This document shows positions 1 to 7,065 of a stretch of DNA of 9,356 nucleotides, in pieces. Each line of letters opens with the position of its first letter. The first letter of the stretch is position 1. The stretch is from Bacillota bacterium (lineage in GTDB: Bacteria > Bacillota_C > Negativicutes > CTSoil-072), in contig JAGFXW010000120.1 in NCBI GenBank assembly GCA_017861495.1, positions 1-9,356 on the forward strand, read 5' to 3'. A program made the position numbers and the translations under genes. Below the pieces are notes generated by a model. The model ran no database searches, was not told the origin of the DNA, and worked only from the letters and a program-made list of their open reading frames with translations.

Positions 1-31
1 TTGAATTTTCTCTGCGAAGGGAGTTGGAGAT

Positions 32-1432
32 ATGCACATGGATTATGGTCTCAGACTTGAAATCAGCCAAAAACTATCGATGACTCCGCAGTTATGTCAA
101 GCCATTGCCATTCTTCAACTATCTTCATTGCAATTGGCGGAAAAAGTGGAAGAAGCCTGGCTTGAAAATCCGATTTTGGAACTGGATGACAAGAAACCGG
201 CAGAAACGGATACGGCGGAACATTCGACTGAGAACGAACGGACTGACGTGGCTTTATCGGATCAATATTTTGATTGGCTGGATGACGGCAGCGGGTACGA
301 TCAACAGCGGACGGCGAAAGCGGACAGCGATTATTTGTCGCCGATCGGTTTTGCGGCGACCGGTCCGACTTCTTTGCATGAACATTTGGAAATGCAGCTG
401 CATTTAAGTACGGAAAATGACAAGGCCCGCAAGGTGGGCGAATATTTTATCGGCTGCATTGATGACAGCGGCTATTTGCGCTGTACAGTGGAAGAGGCGG
501 CCGAAGCGGTGGGTATAGAAATCCCCTGCGCAGAACAAATCCTGGCATTATTGCAGACCTTCGACCCGGCGGGTGTAGCTGCGCGGGATTTGAAGGAATG
601 TTTGCTGTTGCAGCTTCGGCGGCATGAAATCCATGAACCGCTCCTGGAAGAAATTATTGACGGTTATTTGGATGAAGTGGCTAACGGGCGGATACGCTAC
701 ATTGCCGACAAGTTGGACTGCACACCCCATGAGGTGCAGGCGGCTGTGGATATGATCCGCATGCTGACGCCGAAACCGGGCCAGGCTTTCGGCGGCGACC
801 GGAATTTGGGTTATGTGCTGCCGGATGTGACGATTGAGCGGGTTCAGAATGAATTTGTGGTTACGGTGAATGACAGCGACGTACCCCGGTTGACGATTAA
901 TCCGTATTATCGCCGGGTGGTGCGGGACAACGCCGATGGCGAAGCCAGAAAATTCGTCGAAGGGCGGATTAATGCGGCGGTATGGCTGATCAAAAGTATA
1001 GAACAGCGCCGTATGACGCTGTACAATGTGACGAACATGATTGTTAAGCTGCAGGATGAGTTTTTCCGCAACGGTCCGAAAAATCTGCGGCCGATGACCA
1101 TGAAAAAGGTTGCCGACAGCCTGGGTATTCATGAGTCGACGGTGAGTCGGACGGTCGCCAATAAATATGCAACGACGCCGTTTGGGCTGTTTCCGCTGCG
1201 GCATTTTTTCTCGGCCGGCATTACCGGCGTGGACGGCGAATGCATGGCTTCTTCGCGGATTAAGCAGGAATTGCGGGATACGATTACGGCGGAGGACCCG
1301 GCCAAGCCGTTTAGTGATCAGATTCTGGCGGAAATGTTGGCCAAACGGGGGATGGAATTATCCCGCCGTACGGTGGCCAAATACCGGGAAGAGATGGGGA
1401 TCGCGTCGTCTGGGAAGCGCAAACGATACTAG
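32..1432 (+). CDS. rpoN: RNA polymerase sigma-54 factor (RpoN)
   Basis: This encodes the alternative sigma factor that directs RNA polymerase to -24/-12 promoters and needs an ATP-driven enhancer-binding activator to open DNA. The 466 residues match the family's usual length. An N-terminal activator-interacting region (about residues 8-50, starting LRLEISQKLSMTPQL) is followed by an acidic linker (about 51-95) and the core-binding region. A helix-turn-helix around residues 350-385 contains KKVADSLGIHESTVSRTV. The RpoN box near the C-terminus (about 444-453) reads SRRTVAKYRE, only its first residue differing from the canonical ARRTVAKYRE, so the -24 recognition element is intact. Two in-frame ATGs (32 and 38) each have a GGAG-type ribosome-binding site about 8 bases upstream; ATG 32 is chosen, ATG 38 is equally possible. 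No terminator is visible in the 67 bases before the next gene, so read-through into the GntR gene is possible. Identification is very secure. Confidence 0.97.
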   Translation: MHMDYGLRLEISQKLSMTPQLCQAIAILQLSSLQLAEKVEEAWLENPILELDDKKPAETDTAEHSTENERTDVALSDQYFDWLDDGSGYDQQRTAKADSDYLSPIGFAATGPTSLHEHLEMQLHLSTENDKARKVGEYFIGCIDDSGYLRCTVEEAAEAVGIEIPCAEQILALLQTFDPAGVAARDLKECLLLQLRRHEIHEPLLEEIIDGYLDEVANGRIRYIADKLDCTPHEVQAAVDMIRMLTPKPGQAFGGDRNLGYVLPDVTIERVQNEFVVTVNDSDVPRLTINPYYRRVVRDNADGEARKFVEGRINAAVWLIKSIEQRRMTLYNVTNMIVKLQDEFFRNGPKNLRPMTMKKVADSLGIHESTVSRTVANKYATTPFGLFPLRHFFSAGITGVDGECMASSRIKQELRDTITAEDPAKPFSDQILAEMLAKRGMELSRRTVAKYREEMGIASSGKRKRY

Positions 1433-1475
1433 AATTCTGTTATTAGAGCAGATTCGTAGCTGTTACGTGTAGGTT

Positions 1476-1492
1476 CCCTGCAGCAGGGAGGA
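1476..1492 (+). promoter_or_regulatory. RBS of the GntR gene, within a small hairpin
   Basis: A GGGAGGAG Shine-Dalgarno sequence (1486-1492) precedes ATG 1500 and fixes that start. Its first bases form the 3' arm of a compact stem, CCCTG-CAG-CAGGG (1476-1488), extendable by one T-A pair. Partial occlusion of the ribosome site is possible. The stem is short and may have no function. Confidence 0.45.
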
Positions 1493-1499
1493 GAATTGA

Positions 1500-1886
1500 A
1501 TGCTGTCGATCAGCCTGAACTATACAAGCGGCGTTCCCATTTATGTGCAGTTGAAGGATGCAATCAAACTTGCTGTAAAAGCGGGGGTTTATTCCCAAGG
1601 CGCGCAGCTGCCGACGGTTCGGCAACTGGCTGTTCAACTGAAAATCAATGCGAATACGGTTAGCCGGGCCTATGCGGAACTGGAACGGGAAGGGGTGCTT
1701 TCCACCCAACAGGGGCGGGGGACTTTTATCACTCTGCCGAATGAAATTGATTATGAAAAATTGACCCGTATGGAGCAATTGGCAGAGCAATTATTGGCGG
1801 ATTCTGCCGGTATGGGGTTTACCATCGATGATGTTCTGGCTGTGATTGAAAACATTCGGCGCACAAAGATGGCCGATCATGAGTAA
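1500..1886 (+). CDS. GntR-family transcriptional regulator, YtrA-like short subtype
   Basis: A small DNA-binding repressor-type protein of 128 residues. A GntR winged helix-turn-helix occupies about residues 8-78: it opens with VPIYVQLKDAIKLAV, the recognition helix lies in QLKINANTVSRAYAELE, and the wing follows in GVLSTQQGRGTFI. Only about 50 residues remain after the wing, too few for the FadR, HutC or aminotransferase-type effector domains. This places it in the YtrA subgroup, whose C-terminal helices serve mainly in dimerisation. YtrA-type regulators are usually encoded with ABC transporters; here the only partner is the slipin gene 11 bases downstream, so it probably controls its own two-gene unit. 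The inducer cannot be read from the sequence. The start at ATG 1500 is backed by a strong ribosome-binding site. Confidence 0.9.
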   Translation: MLSISLNYTSGVPIYVQLKDAIKLAVKAGVYSQGAQLPTVRQLAVQLKINANTVSRAYAELEREGVLSTQQGRGTFITLPNEIDYEKLTRMEQLAEQLLADSAGMGFTIDDVLAVIENIRRTKMADHE

Positions 1887-1897
1887 GAGGTGCGATA

Positions 1898-2851
1898 ATG
1901 ACCGAAAAAAAAGAACCGGCGTTTGAGGCGGAATTCAAACGGCCCATTGGGCCTAAACATAAAGTGGTATGTTGGCTTCCCCTTACATTGGTTCTTTGTC
2001 TGTGCGCCATCAGCATTGTAGTCTACGTTGTCAGTGGGCAACTGTGGCTGCTGGCAATTATGCTTTTTCTGTCGCTTGTCCCTGGTTTGATGATCCGGGT
2101 TGCTGCTGAATGGGAAAAAGCAGTTGTTTTACGTTTGGGAAAATATCGAGGCTTGAGGGGGCCGGGCCATTTTTGGGTAATTCCGGTCATCGATACGGTG
2201 GCTTACTGGATCGATCAGCGGGTAGTGGCGACACCGTTTGTTGCCGAGCAGACGTTGACGAAAGATACCGTGCCCGTCAATGTGGATGCTATTTTATTTT
2301 GGATGGTATGGGATCCGGAAAAAGCTGCCCTGGAGGTCGAAAATTATCAGGAAGCGGTTGCCTGGGTAGCGCAAACTGCGCTCCGCGATGTTGTTGGACG
2401 CTCCATGCTGGCGGACATTTTGTCCGGCCGGGAAGCGCTGGACAAGGTGTTGCAGGAGATTATTGACCGTCGTACCGAACCGTGGGGCATCACGGTACAA
2501 TCGGTTGAGATAAGAGATGTGATTATACCGGAAGAGCTTCAGGATGCTATGAGTAAGGAAGCGCAGGCGGAACGGGAACGGCGGGCCAGAATTATTCTGG
2601 GAACCGCAGAAACGGAAATCGCTCATCGTTTTGCCGCGGCGGCGGATGTATATGAAAATAATCCGATCGCATTGCAGTTGCGGGCAATGAATATTCTGTA
2701 CGAGGGCTTGAAAGAAAAAGGCGGGCTGGTTGTCACCCCTTCCGGCGTGGCCGATGCCCTTAACCTTGGTTCCCTGCTTGCTGTCAGTAAAAGCGCTGCC
2801 GGTGCCGCAAAGACGGAAGACGGTTCCAATACTTCGTCTGAACCGTCCTGA
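1898..2851 (+). CDS. Slipin / stomatin-like SPFH-domain membrane protein
   Basis: A membrane-anchored scaffold-type protein of the SPFH (band 7) superfamily, 317 residues. After a charged N-terminus come two hydrophobic stretches, about residues 23-45 and 48-66, likely a hairpin or two membrane spans. The SPFH domain follows: EWEKAVVLRLGKYRGLRGPG at about 71-90, then IDQRVVATPFVAEQTLTKD, a VDAILFWMVWDPEKA segment and the ITVQSVEIRDVIIPEELQ strand-turn typical of slipins. A charged helix (QAERERRARI to about residue 240) is the usual oligomerising coiled segment, and the Ser/Ala-rich tail looks disordered. Bacterial slipins often pair with an NfeD-like protein or protease; neither is in this window. 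The gene starts 11 bases after the GntR gene with AGAGGTG as ribosome site, so the two are almost certainly co-transcribed. A role in membrane organisation or stress is inferred from the family. Confidence 0.9.
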   Translation: MTEKKEPAFEAEFKRPIGPKHKVVCWLPLTLVLCLCAISIVVYVVSGQLWLLAIMLFLSLVPGLMIRVAAEWEKAVVLRLGKYRGLRGPGHFWVIPVIDTVAYWIDQRVVATPFVAEQTLTKDTVPVNVDAILFWMVWDPEKAALEVENYQEAVAWVAQTALRDVVGRSMLADILSGREALDKVLQEIIDRRTEPWGITVQSVEIRDVIIPEELQDAMSKEAQAERERRARIILGTAETEIAHRFAAAADVYENNPIALQLRAMNILYEGLKEKGGLVVTPSGVADALNLGSLLAVSKSAAGAAKTEDGSNTSSEPS

Positions 2852-2871
2852 AATATAGTTTGTTTTGCGAT

Positions 2872-2920
2872 CAAGACTTGCTGCAGTTGAGTTTTCCCCT
2901 TGCTGCCCAAGTCTTTTTTG
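2872..2920 (+). terminator. Rho-independent terminator after the slipin gene
   Basis: AAGACTTG (2873-2880) pairs with CAAGTCTT (2908-2915), with inner GCAG/CTGC pairing (2883-2886 with 2903-2906), followed directly by a T-run to 2919. It lies 20 bases after the slipin stop and closes the GntR-slipin unit. Confidence 0.8.
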
Positions 2921-2948
2921 TTTATTGAAAGTTCGACTATTTTTCTAA

Positions 2949-2978
2949 AAAAATTCTTGCTATTCAGCAGGAATTTTT
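2949..2978. terminator. 13-bp hairpin, possible second or bidirectional terminator
   Basis: AAAAATTCTTGCT (2949-2961) and AGCAGGAATTTTT (2966-2978) form a 13-bp stem with one G-T pair and a four-base loop (ATTC), followed by ATTTTT. With A-runs before and T-runs after, it could terminate on either strand. It also covers the expected -35 region of the TATAAT at 2988, so a regulatory role is an alternative. Confidence 0.55.
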
Positions 2979-2987
2979 ATTTTTCCG

Positions 2988-3016
2988 TATAATTGTATTA
3001 ATGTATTAGTACAATT
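2988..3016 (+). promoter_or_regulatory. Likely -10 box with overlapping 26-bp operator-like dyad
   Basis: A perfect TATAAT (2988-2993) lies upstream of the molybdopterin oxidoreductase operon, although no good -35 is seen at 16-18 bases. Overlapping it is a dyad: AATTGTATTAAT (2991-3002), centre GT, ATTAGTACAATT (3005-3016). The 12-base arms are complementary except for one position. Transcription from this -10 would start inside the dyad, the usual place for a repressor site. TTGTA/TACAA ends recall, but do not match, FNR-type (TTGAT/ATCAA) or Rex-type (TTGTG/CACAA) sites. The binding protein is unknown. Confidence 0.5.
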
Positions 3017-3044
3017 GGTACATTTGGGCGGAATAGGACAGGAG

Positions 3045-3058
3045 GGAGGCTGTCTTGC
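3045..3058 (+). promoter_or_regulatory. Weak sigma-54-like -24/-12 element
   Basis: GG (3045-3046) is followed after exactly ten bases by GC (3057-3058), within TTGC as in the -12 consensus. The -24 side reads GGAGG rather than GGCAC, so the match is partial. It lies about 110 bases before the oxidoreductase start codon. A complete rpoN in the same window adds only slight support. Confidence 0.2.
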
Positions 3059-3166
3059 TGTATCGATGAAAATAGAAGGCGCGTGTAAACTCCAGCAATA
3101 ATTATCGATGATATTTCTGTATATTGATGCTGGCGGACATCAAGTTGATTGACGGGAGGGACGAAA

Positions 3167-5467
3167 ATGAGCAGGAAATTTTCACGCAGGACATTTTTAA
3201 AATTATCCGGTGCAGCGGCGGCAACCGTTGCGGCAGTTCCCGCTTTGCCCAAGATGATGTCTTGGGTTGAGGGGGCCGGCCTGGAAGGGAGCGCGGAGTT
3301 TACCAGAAGTTATTGCGAAATGTGTACTTCGCGCTGTCCGATACAGGCGAAAGTCGTCGATGGTAAAACGGTGCTGATTAACGGAAACCCCGAGTGGGCG
3401 GCAACGGGCGGCAGGGTTTGTGCCAGGGGAGGATCCGGGTTTTCCCAATTGTATGATCCGCAAAGAATTCAGAAACCCATGATCCGCGCCGGCGAACGTG
3501 GCGAAGGCAAGTGGCGCGAGGTGAGCTGGGAGGAGGCCTACTCGTATATTGCCGAAAAAATGGCGAATATCAAGGGACAATACGGACCGGAGGCGATGGC
3601 TTTTGCCAACCGGGGCGGCCCCCACATGGCCTATATGGTTACGTTGGCCCGCGCTTATGGGACGCCGAACACGTTTACGCATGAAGCAACCTGTCCGCTG
3701 GCCCGTACAGTCGCTTTAGAGGCCACTTTCGGTACGGGGGCGTTGGGGATCGATTACGGCAATGTAAAGTATTTGCTGTCGCTGGGCAGAAATCATTTTG
3801 AAGGAATTCATGTCGCCCAGGCGCGCGGGGTTATGTCGGCAATGTCCAAAGGTGCCAAGCTGGTCTCGGTCGATCCGCGTTATTCGGTGACCTCGATGAA
3901 GGCGCACGAGTGGTACCCAATCAAGCCGGGAACGGATCTGGCGTTGATGCTGGCGATCAATCATGTGCTGATCCGGGACAAACTGTATGATGAAGATTTT
4001 GTGAACAGATACACCGAAGGGTTTGATGCACTGAAAGCTTCCGTGGCGGAATATACGCCGGCCTGGGCGGAACAGGAAACCGGGATCCGCGCAAGTGACA
4101 TTGAGCGTATTGCCAAAGATATGGCTGCGGCCAAACCGAAAGCGGTGGTTGACTGGGGCTGGCGTACGCAATTTACGACGGAAGAATTTGACCTGCGGCG
4201 GGCGATTGTGATTACCAATATGCTGCTTGGCAATCTGGAGGTGCCCGGAGGAACGTTTTTTGTAAAAAGTCCGGGCTTTATTAACGGTCTTGTCGGCAAG
4301 GAAGTTGTACCGGATATGAAAGGCTGGAAAATTCCTGCCTTCCCGCCTTCGGGCAAGCCGAGACTGGATGGCGCCGGAGTAAAGGGAAGCCCCAATTTCA
4401 TGGTGCCGCCGGCCGATGGTGTGGTGCAAATGGTGCCGGAAGCGATTTTGACAGAACAGCCGTATCCGATCAAAGGATGGTTTGTCCTGCGGTATAATCC
4501 GGTAACGACGATCCCCAACACCCAGCGGGTGATGGACGCGATTAAAAAATTGGATCTGTTGGTTGTGTGCGATATTTACATGACGGATACAGCCTGGCTG
4601 GCGGATGTGGTGTTACCGGAAAGCACGTATTTGGAGCGGGATGAGGGTTTCAATGCGTCGCATGGAGCGGTACCGGGTTTTACGCTGCGGCAGCAGATTG
4701 TCAAGCCGGTTTACGATACGAAACCGCATTGGGAAATTTTCAAAGAGCTGGGTGAAAAAATGGGCCTGGGAAGTTATTTCCCGTATCGTTCCATTGAGGA
4801 AATCCGCCTTTCCCAGATGAGCGGGCGGGGCGAGCTGGTAAAAGAAGCACAAGAAAAAGGCTTTTTAAGCTTCGGCTTCAAACCGCTTTTTCTGCGTGAC
4901 AAAAATTCGGTAGCGTCGTTTGTTTCCAAGGTTCCGGATGCATTGAGCCTGGTGAATGAGCAAGGGATCATTGATAAACCGCTGCTATCTCTTAAAACCG
5001 GCAGTAAGAAAATTGAATTACTGTCCGGCCAGGCACAGGAGTTATTCGGCAGGGGCGTTCCGGTTTACCGCCCGGTAAAATTAGCCGAAGAAGGCCAACT
5101 CTTCTTCATTCAGGGAAAAACAGCAGTGCATACAAACGGCCATACGCATAACGTTCCCTGGTTGTTCAACCTGTTTCCGGCTGCCCGTTTGTGGGTTCAT
5201 CCAGCGACTGCGGCAAAACTGGGGTTGAAGGATGGCGACAAGGTGGAGTATGAATCGTCAAACGGCAAGTACCAGGCCAAGGTTTTGGTTACTGCCGGCG
5301 TTCGGCCGGATACGGCCTTTGCGTATTTTGGCTTTGGGCGGACTTCGCCAGGATTGAAACGCGCTTACCGGCAAGGGGTTAATTCCAATGTCGTGACGCC
5401 GATGGCGGTTGCGCCGGTTTGTGGCACCACGCTGCAAACCGTCGGCATCACGCTGCGGAAAGTTTAG
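3167..5467 (+). CDS. Tat-exported molybdopterin oxidoreductase, PsrA/PhsA-like catalytic subunit
   Basis: Catalytic subunit of a membrane-bound, outward-facing molybdo-bis(MGD) enzyme of the polysulfide/thiosulfate reductase type; 766 residues, close to known PsrA and PhsA proteins. ATG 3167 follows GGGAGGG by six bases; an in-frame TTG at 3149 lies before that ribosome site and is not the start. A twin-arginine signal, SRRTFLK (residues 6-12), with a hydrophobic Ala-rich stretch, indicates folded export. The [4Fe-4S] motif is C50-x2-C53-x3-C57-x27-C85. C176, in THEATCPLAR, sits where the molybdenum-ligating cysteine of PsrA/PhsA occurs. A C-terminal cofactor-binding domain ends with the VAPVCGTTLQTVGITL region. 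The electron-transfer and membrane subunits follow directly. The substrate is inferred: polysulfide, thiosulfate or a related oxyanion all fit. No c-type cytochrome or TorD-like chaperone gene lies in the window. Confidence 0.88.
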   Translation: MSRKFSRRTFLKLSGAAAATVAAVPALPKMMSWVEGAGLEGSAEFTRSYCEMCTSRCPIQAKVVDGKTVLINGNPEWAATGGRVCARGGSGFSQLYDPQRIQKPMIRAGERGEGKWREVSWEEAYSYIAEKMANIKGQYGPEAMAFANRGGPHMAYMVTLARAYGTPNTFTHEATCPLARTVALEATFGTGALGIDYGNVKYLLSLGRNHFEGIHVAQARGVMSAMSKGAKLVSVDPRYSVTSMKAHEWYPIKPGTDLALMLAINHVLIRDKLYDEDFVNRYTEGFDALKASVAEYTPAWAEQETGIRASDIERIAKDMAAAKPKAVVDWGWRTQFTTEEFDLRRAIVITNMLLGNLEVPGGTFFVKSPGFINGLVGKEVVPDMKGWKIPAFPPSGKPRLDGAGVKGSPNFMVPPADGVVQMVPEAILTEQPYPIKGWFVLRYNPVTTIPNTQRVMDAIKKLDLLVVCDIYMTDTAWLADVVLPESTYLERDEGFNASHGAVPGFTLRQQIVKPVYDTKPHWEIFKELGEKMGLGSYFPYRSIEEIRLSQMSGRGELVKEAQEKGFLSFGFKPLFLRDKNSVASFVSKVPDALSLVNEQGIIDKPLLSLKTGSKKIELLSGQAQELFGRGVPVYRPVKLAEEGQLFFIQGKTAVHTNGHTHNVPWLFNLFPAARLWVHPATAAKLGLKDGDKVEYESSNGKYQAKVLVTAGVRPDTAFAYFGFGRTSPGLKRAYRQGVNSNVVTPMAVAPVCGTTLQTVGITLRKV

Positions 5468-5480
5468 GGGGTGAAGGAAT

Positions 5481-6053
5481 ATGGCGGAAAAACGTTATGG
5501 CATGGTCTACGACAGTAATAAATGTATTGGCTGCCAATCCTGCAGTATAGCCTGCCGGGCGGAAAACAAGGTGCCGGACGGGGTGTCCCGTTTGCAGGTG
5601 TGGATGGAAGGGCCGCGCGGCGAATTCCCGAAATTGACAATGGACTTTCACCGGCAGTCTTGCGTAATGTGTGAACAGGCTCCGTGCGTGCCGGTTTGCC
5701 CGACCGGAGCTTCTTATGTCAACAAAGACGGGGTTACCATGGTCGATACAAAGAAATGTGTCGGCTGCAAGTATTGCATTGTTGCCTGTCCCTATCAGGC
5801 GCGATTTGTCAATCCGCAGACGGGCGCAGCTGATAAATGCACCTTCTGTTATGAAACCCGGGTTTCCCAGGGTATGCTACCGGCGTGTGTCTCCTCTTGT
5901 CCGACGAACGCACTCACCTTCGGCGATTTGAATGATGCGCAGAGCGAGGTTCGAACGACGCTGGAAAAACAATATACGGTAAAACCGAAAGAGCATTTGG
6001 GAACGAAGCCAAAGCTGCGAACCATCCCAAATTGGCGTGGAGGTGAGGCGTAA
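5481..6053 (+). CDS. Four-cluster 4Fe-4S ferredoxin subunit (PsrB/PhsB/NrfC-like)
   Basis: Electron-transfer subunit expected to carry electrons from the membrane anchor to the molybdopterin subunit. The 190 residues hold sixteen cysteines in four groups, enough for four [4Fe-4S] clusters: C15/18/21/25 (CIGCQSCSIAC), C61/64/69/73 (CVMCEQAPCVPVC), C93/96/99/103 (CVGCKYCIVAC) and C120/123/136/140. The last two are linked by a CTFCYETR segment typical of DmsB/PsrB proteins. No signal peptide is seen, as expected for a subunit carried across the membrane with the Tat-tagged catalytic partner. The start at ATG 5481, 13 bases after the preceding stop, has a GGGGGTGAAGG ribosome site. Its TAA shares a base with the next gene's ATG (TAATG), indicating translational coupling. 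Confidence 0.95.
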   Translation: MAEKRYGMVYDSNKCIGCQSCSIACRAENKVPDGVSRLQVWMEGPRGEFPKLTMDFHRQSCVMCEQAPCVPVCPTGASYVNKDGVTMVDTKKCVGCKYCIVACPYQARFVNPQTGAADKCTFCYETRVSQGMLPACVSSCPTNALTFGDLNDAQSEVRTTLEKQYTVKPKEHLGTKPKLRTIPNWRGGEA

Positions 6054-7012
6054 TGGATACGGTATGGGGAAGCGTGGCGCAGTACTCGGAACTGTATTGG
6101 GGTTGGCCGATTGCTGTCTATCTGTTCCTGGCAGGGTTGAGCGCCGGCGCGGTAATGACGGCGCTGCTGGTGAAGTGGATCGAAGGGAATGAAACACAAC
6201 CTTGGGACGGCCTGATTAAGGCCGGGGCTTTGCTGGCGCCGCCGACGATTATCCTCGGACTGGGATTGCTGATTGTTGATTTGAGTCGTCCAATGGCGTT
6301 CTACCAATTAATGCTTCATTATCAACTTCGGTCTGTCATGTCGATTGGTGTTGTTTTGCTGATCCTTTATACCCCGTTGTCATTGTTGTTTGCAGGAAGC
6401 ATTTTTAAGAAGGCTCTTAGCAGCCATAGTTTCTCGTCTTTGTGGTTTAGGCCGCTGCTGCCGGTAGTGAACCTTTTTGAAAAAACGCGGTCCATGGAAG
6501 GGATTTTGTTTGCTTTTGCGGTCGGAGTTGCTATCTACACCGGTTTTCTTCTGTCGGCCCTGGTTGCGAAACCATTGCTGAATGTGGCGGTACTTCCATT
6601 GTTATTCCTGGTTTCCGGCCTTTCTGCCGGTATCGCGGCGAATATTTTGCTGGGACTGACGGTTTTCCGCAGCACGGTAGCGAAAGAAAACCTGAAGTTT
6701 CTGTTAACGCTGGATCTACGGGTGATTCCGTTTGAACTGTTAACGTTGTTCCTTTTGTTTACCGGCCTGTATTTTCACGGCGGAACCTATGCGGCTATCG
6801 CCGGCGCCGCCTTGACGGCCGGTATTTGGGCGAAGGTTTTTTGGATCGGAGTGGTTGGGATCGGATTGGCGCTGCCGGTGATCATCGCGGTCACGTCGCT
6901 TCATGGCCATGTTTATAAGCTGCAGATGGTATTGCTAAACTCCGCCCTGGCGTTGGTCGGTGTTTTGCTGCTGCGGTTGTATATTTTATATGCCGGGCAG
7001 ATTTTCAGTTAA
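6053..7012 (+). CDS. NrfD/PsrC-type integral membrane subunit
   Basis: Membrane anchor that would oxidise menaquinol and pass electrons to the ferredoxin subunit. The protein has 319 residues with about eight hydrophobic spans, for example residues 18-42 (starting WPIAVYLFLAGLSAGAV), about 53-77, 94-118, 147-171, 175-205, 223-243 and two toward the C-terminus. The N-terminal YWGWPIAVYLFLAG-LSAG pattern is characteristic of NrfD/PsrC proteins. No haem-binding pattern is obvious, consistent with the haem-free family. The start overlaps the ferredoxin stop by one base, with GGAGGTG (6039-6045) as ribosome site. It is the last gene of the operon and is followed by a terminator 13 bases after its stop. 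Whether the subunit supports proton translocation cannot be decided here. Confidence 0.93.
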   Translation: MDTVWGSVAQYSELYWGWPIAVYLFLAGLSAGAVMTALLVKWIEGNETQPWDGLIKAGALLAPPTIILGLGLLIVDLSRPMAFYQLMLHYQLRSVMSIGVVLLILYTPLSLLFAGSIFKKALSSHSFSSLWFRPLLPVVNLFEKTRSMEGILFAFAVGVAIYTGFLLSALVAKPLLNVAVLPLLFLVSGLSAGIAANILLGLTVFRSTVAKENLKFLLTLDLRVIPFELLTLFLLFTGLYFHGGTYAAIAGAALTAGIWAKVFWIGVVGIGLALPVIIAVTSLHGHVYKLQMVLLNSALALVGVLLLRLYILYAGQIFS

Positions 7013-7025
7013 ATTCAATCATCCC

Positions 7026-7065
7026 AAAACGGGGGCGGCGCAATCGATGCCGCTTCCCGTTTTTG
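7026..7065 (+). terminator. Rho-independent terminator of the psr-like operon
   Basis: AAAACGGG (7026-7033) pairs with CCCGTTTT (7056-7063), continuing inward through GCGGC/GCCGC (7035-7039 with 7049-7053) with a G-T pair and one bulged T. The loop is nine bases and the 3' arm ends in a T-run. It separates the respiratory operon from the glycolytic one. Confidence 0.82.

Noticed and set aside
548..1204. Long open frame of 218 codons on the - strand inside rpoN
   Set aside because: It lies fully antisense to a conserved, secure gene, is rich in Arg, His and Pro as expected of an opposite-strand reading of this GC content, and shows no family motif.
3149..3166. Upstream TTG start extending the molybdopterin subunit by six codons
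   Set aside because: It would place the GGGAGGG ribosome site inside the coding sequence. ATG 3167 has ideal spacing and puts the twin-arginine motif at residues 6-12.
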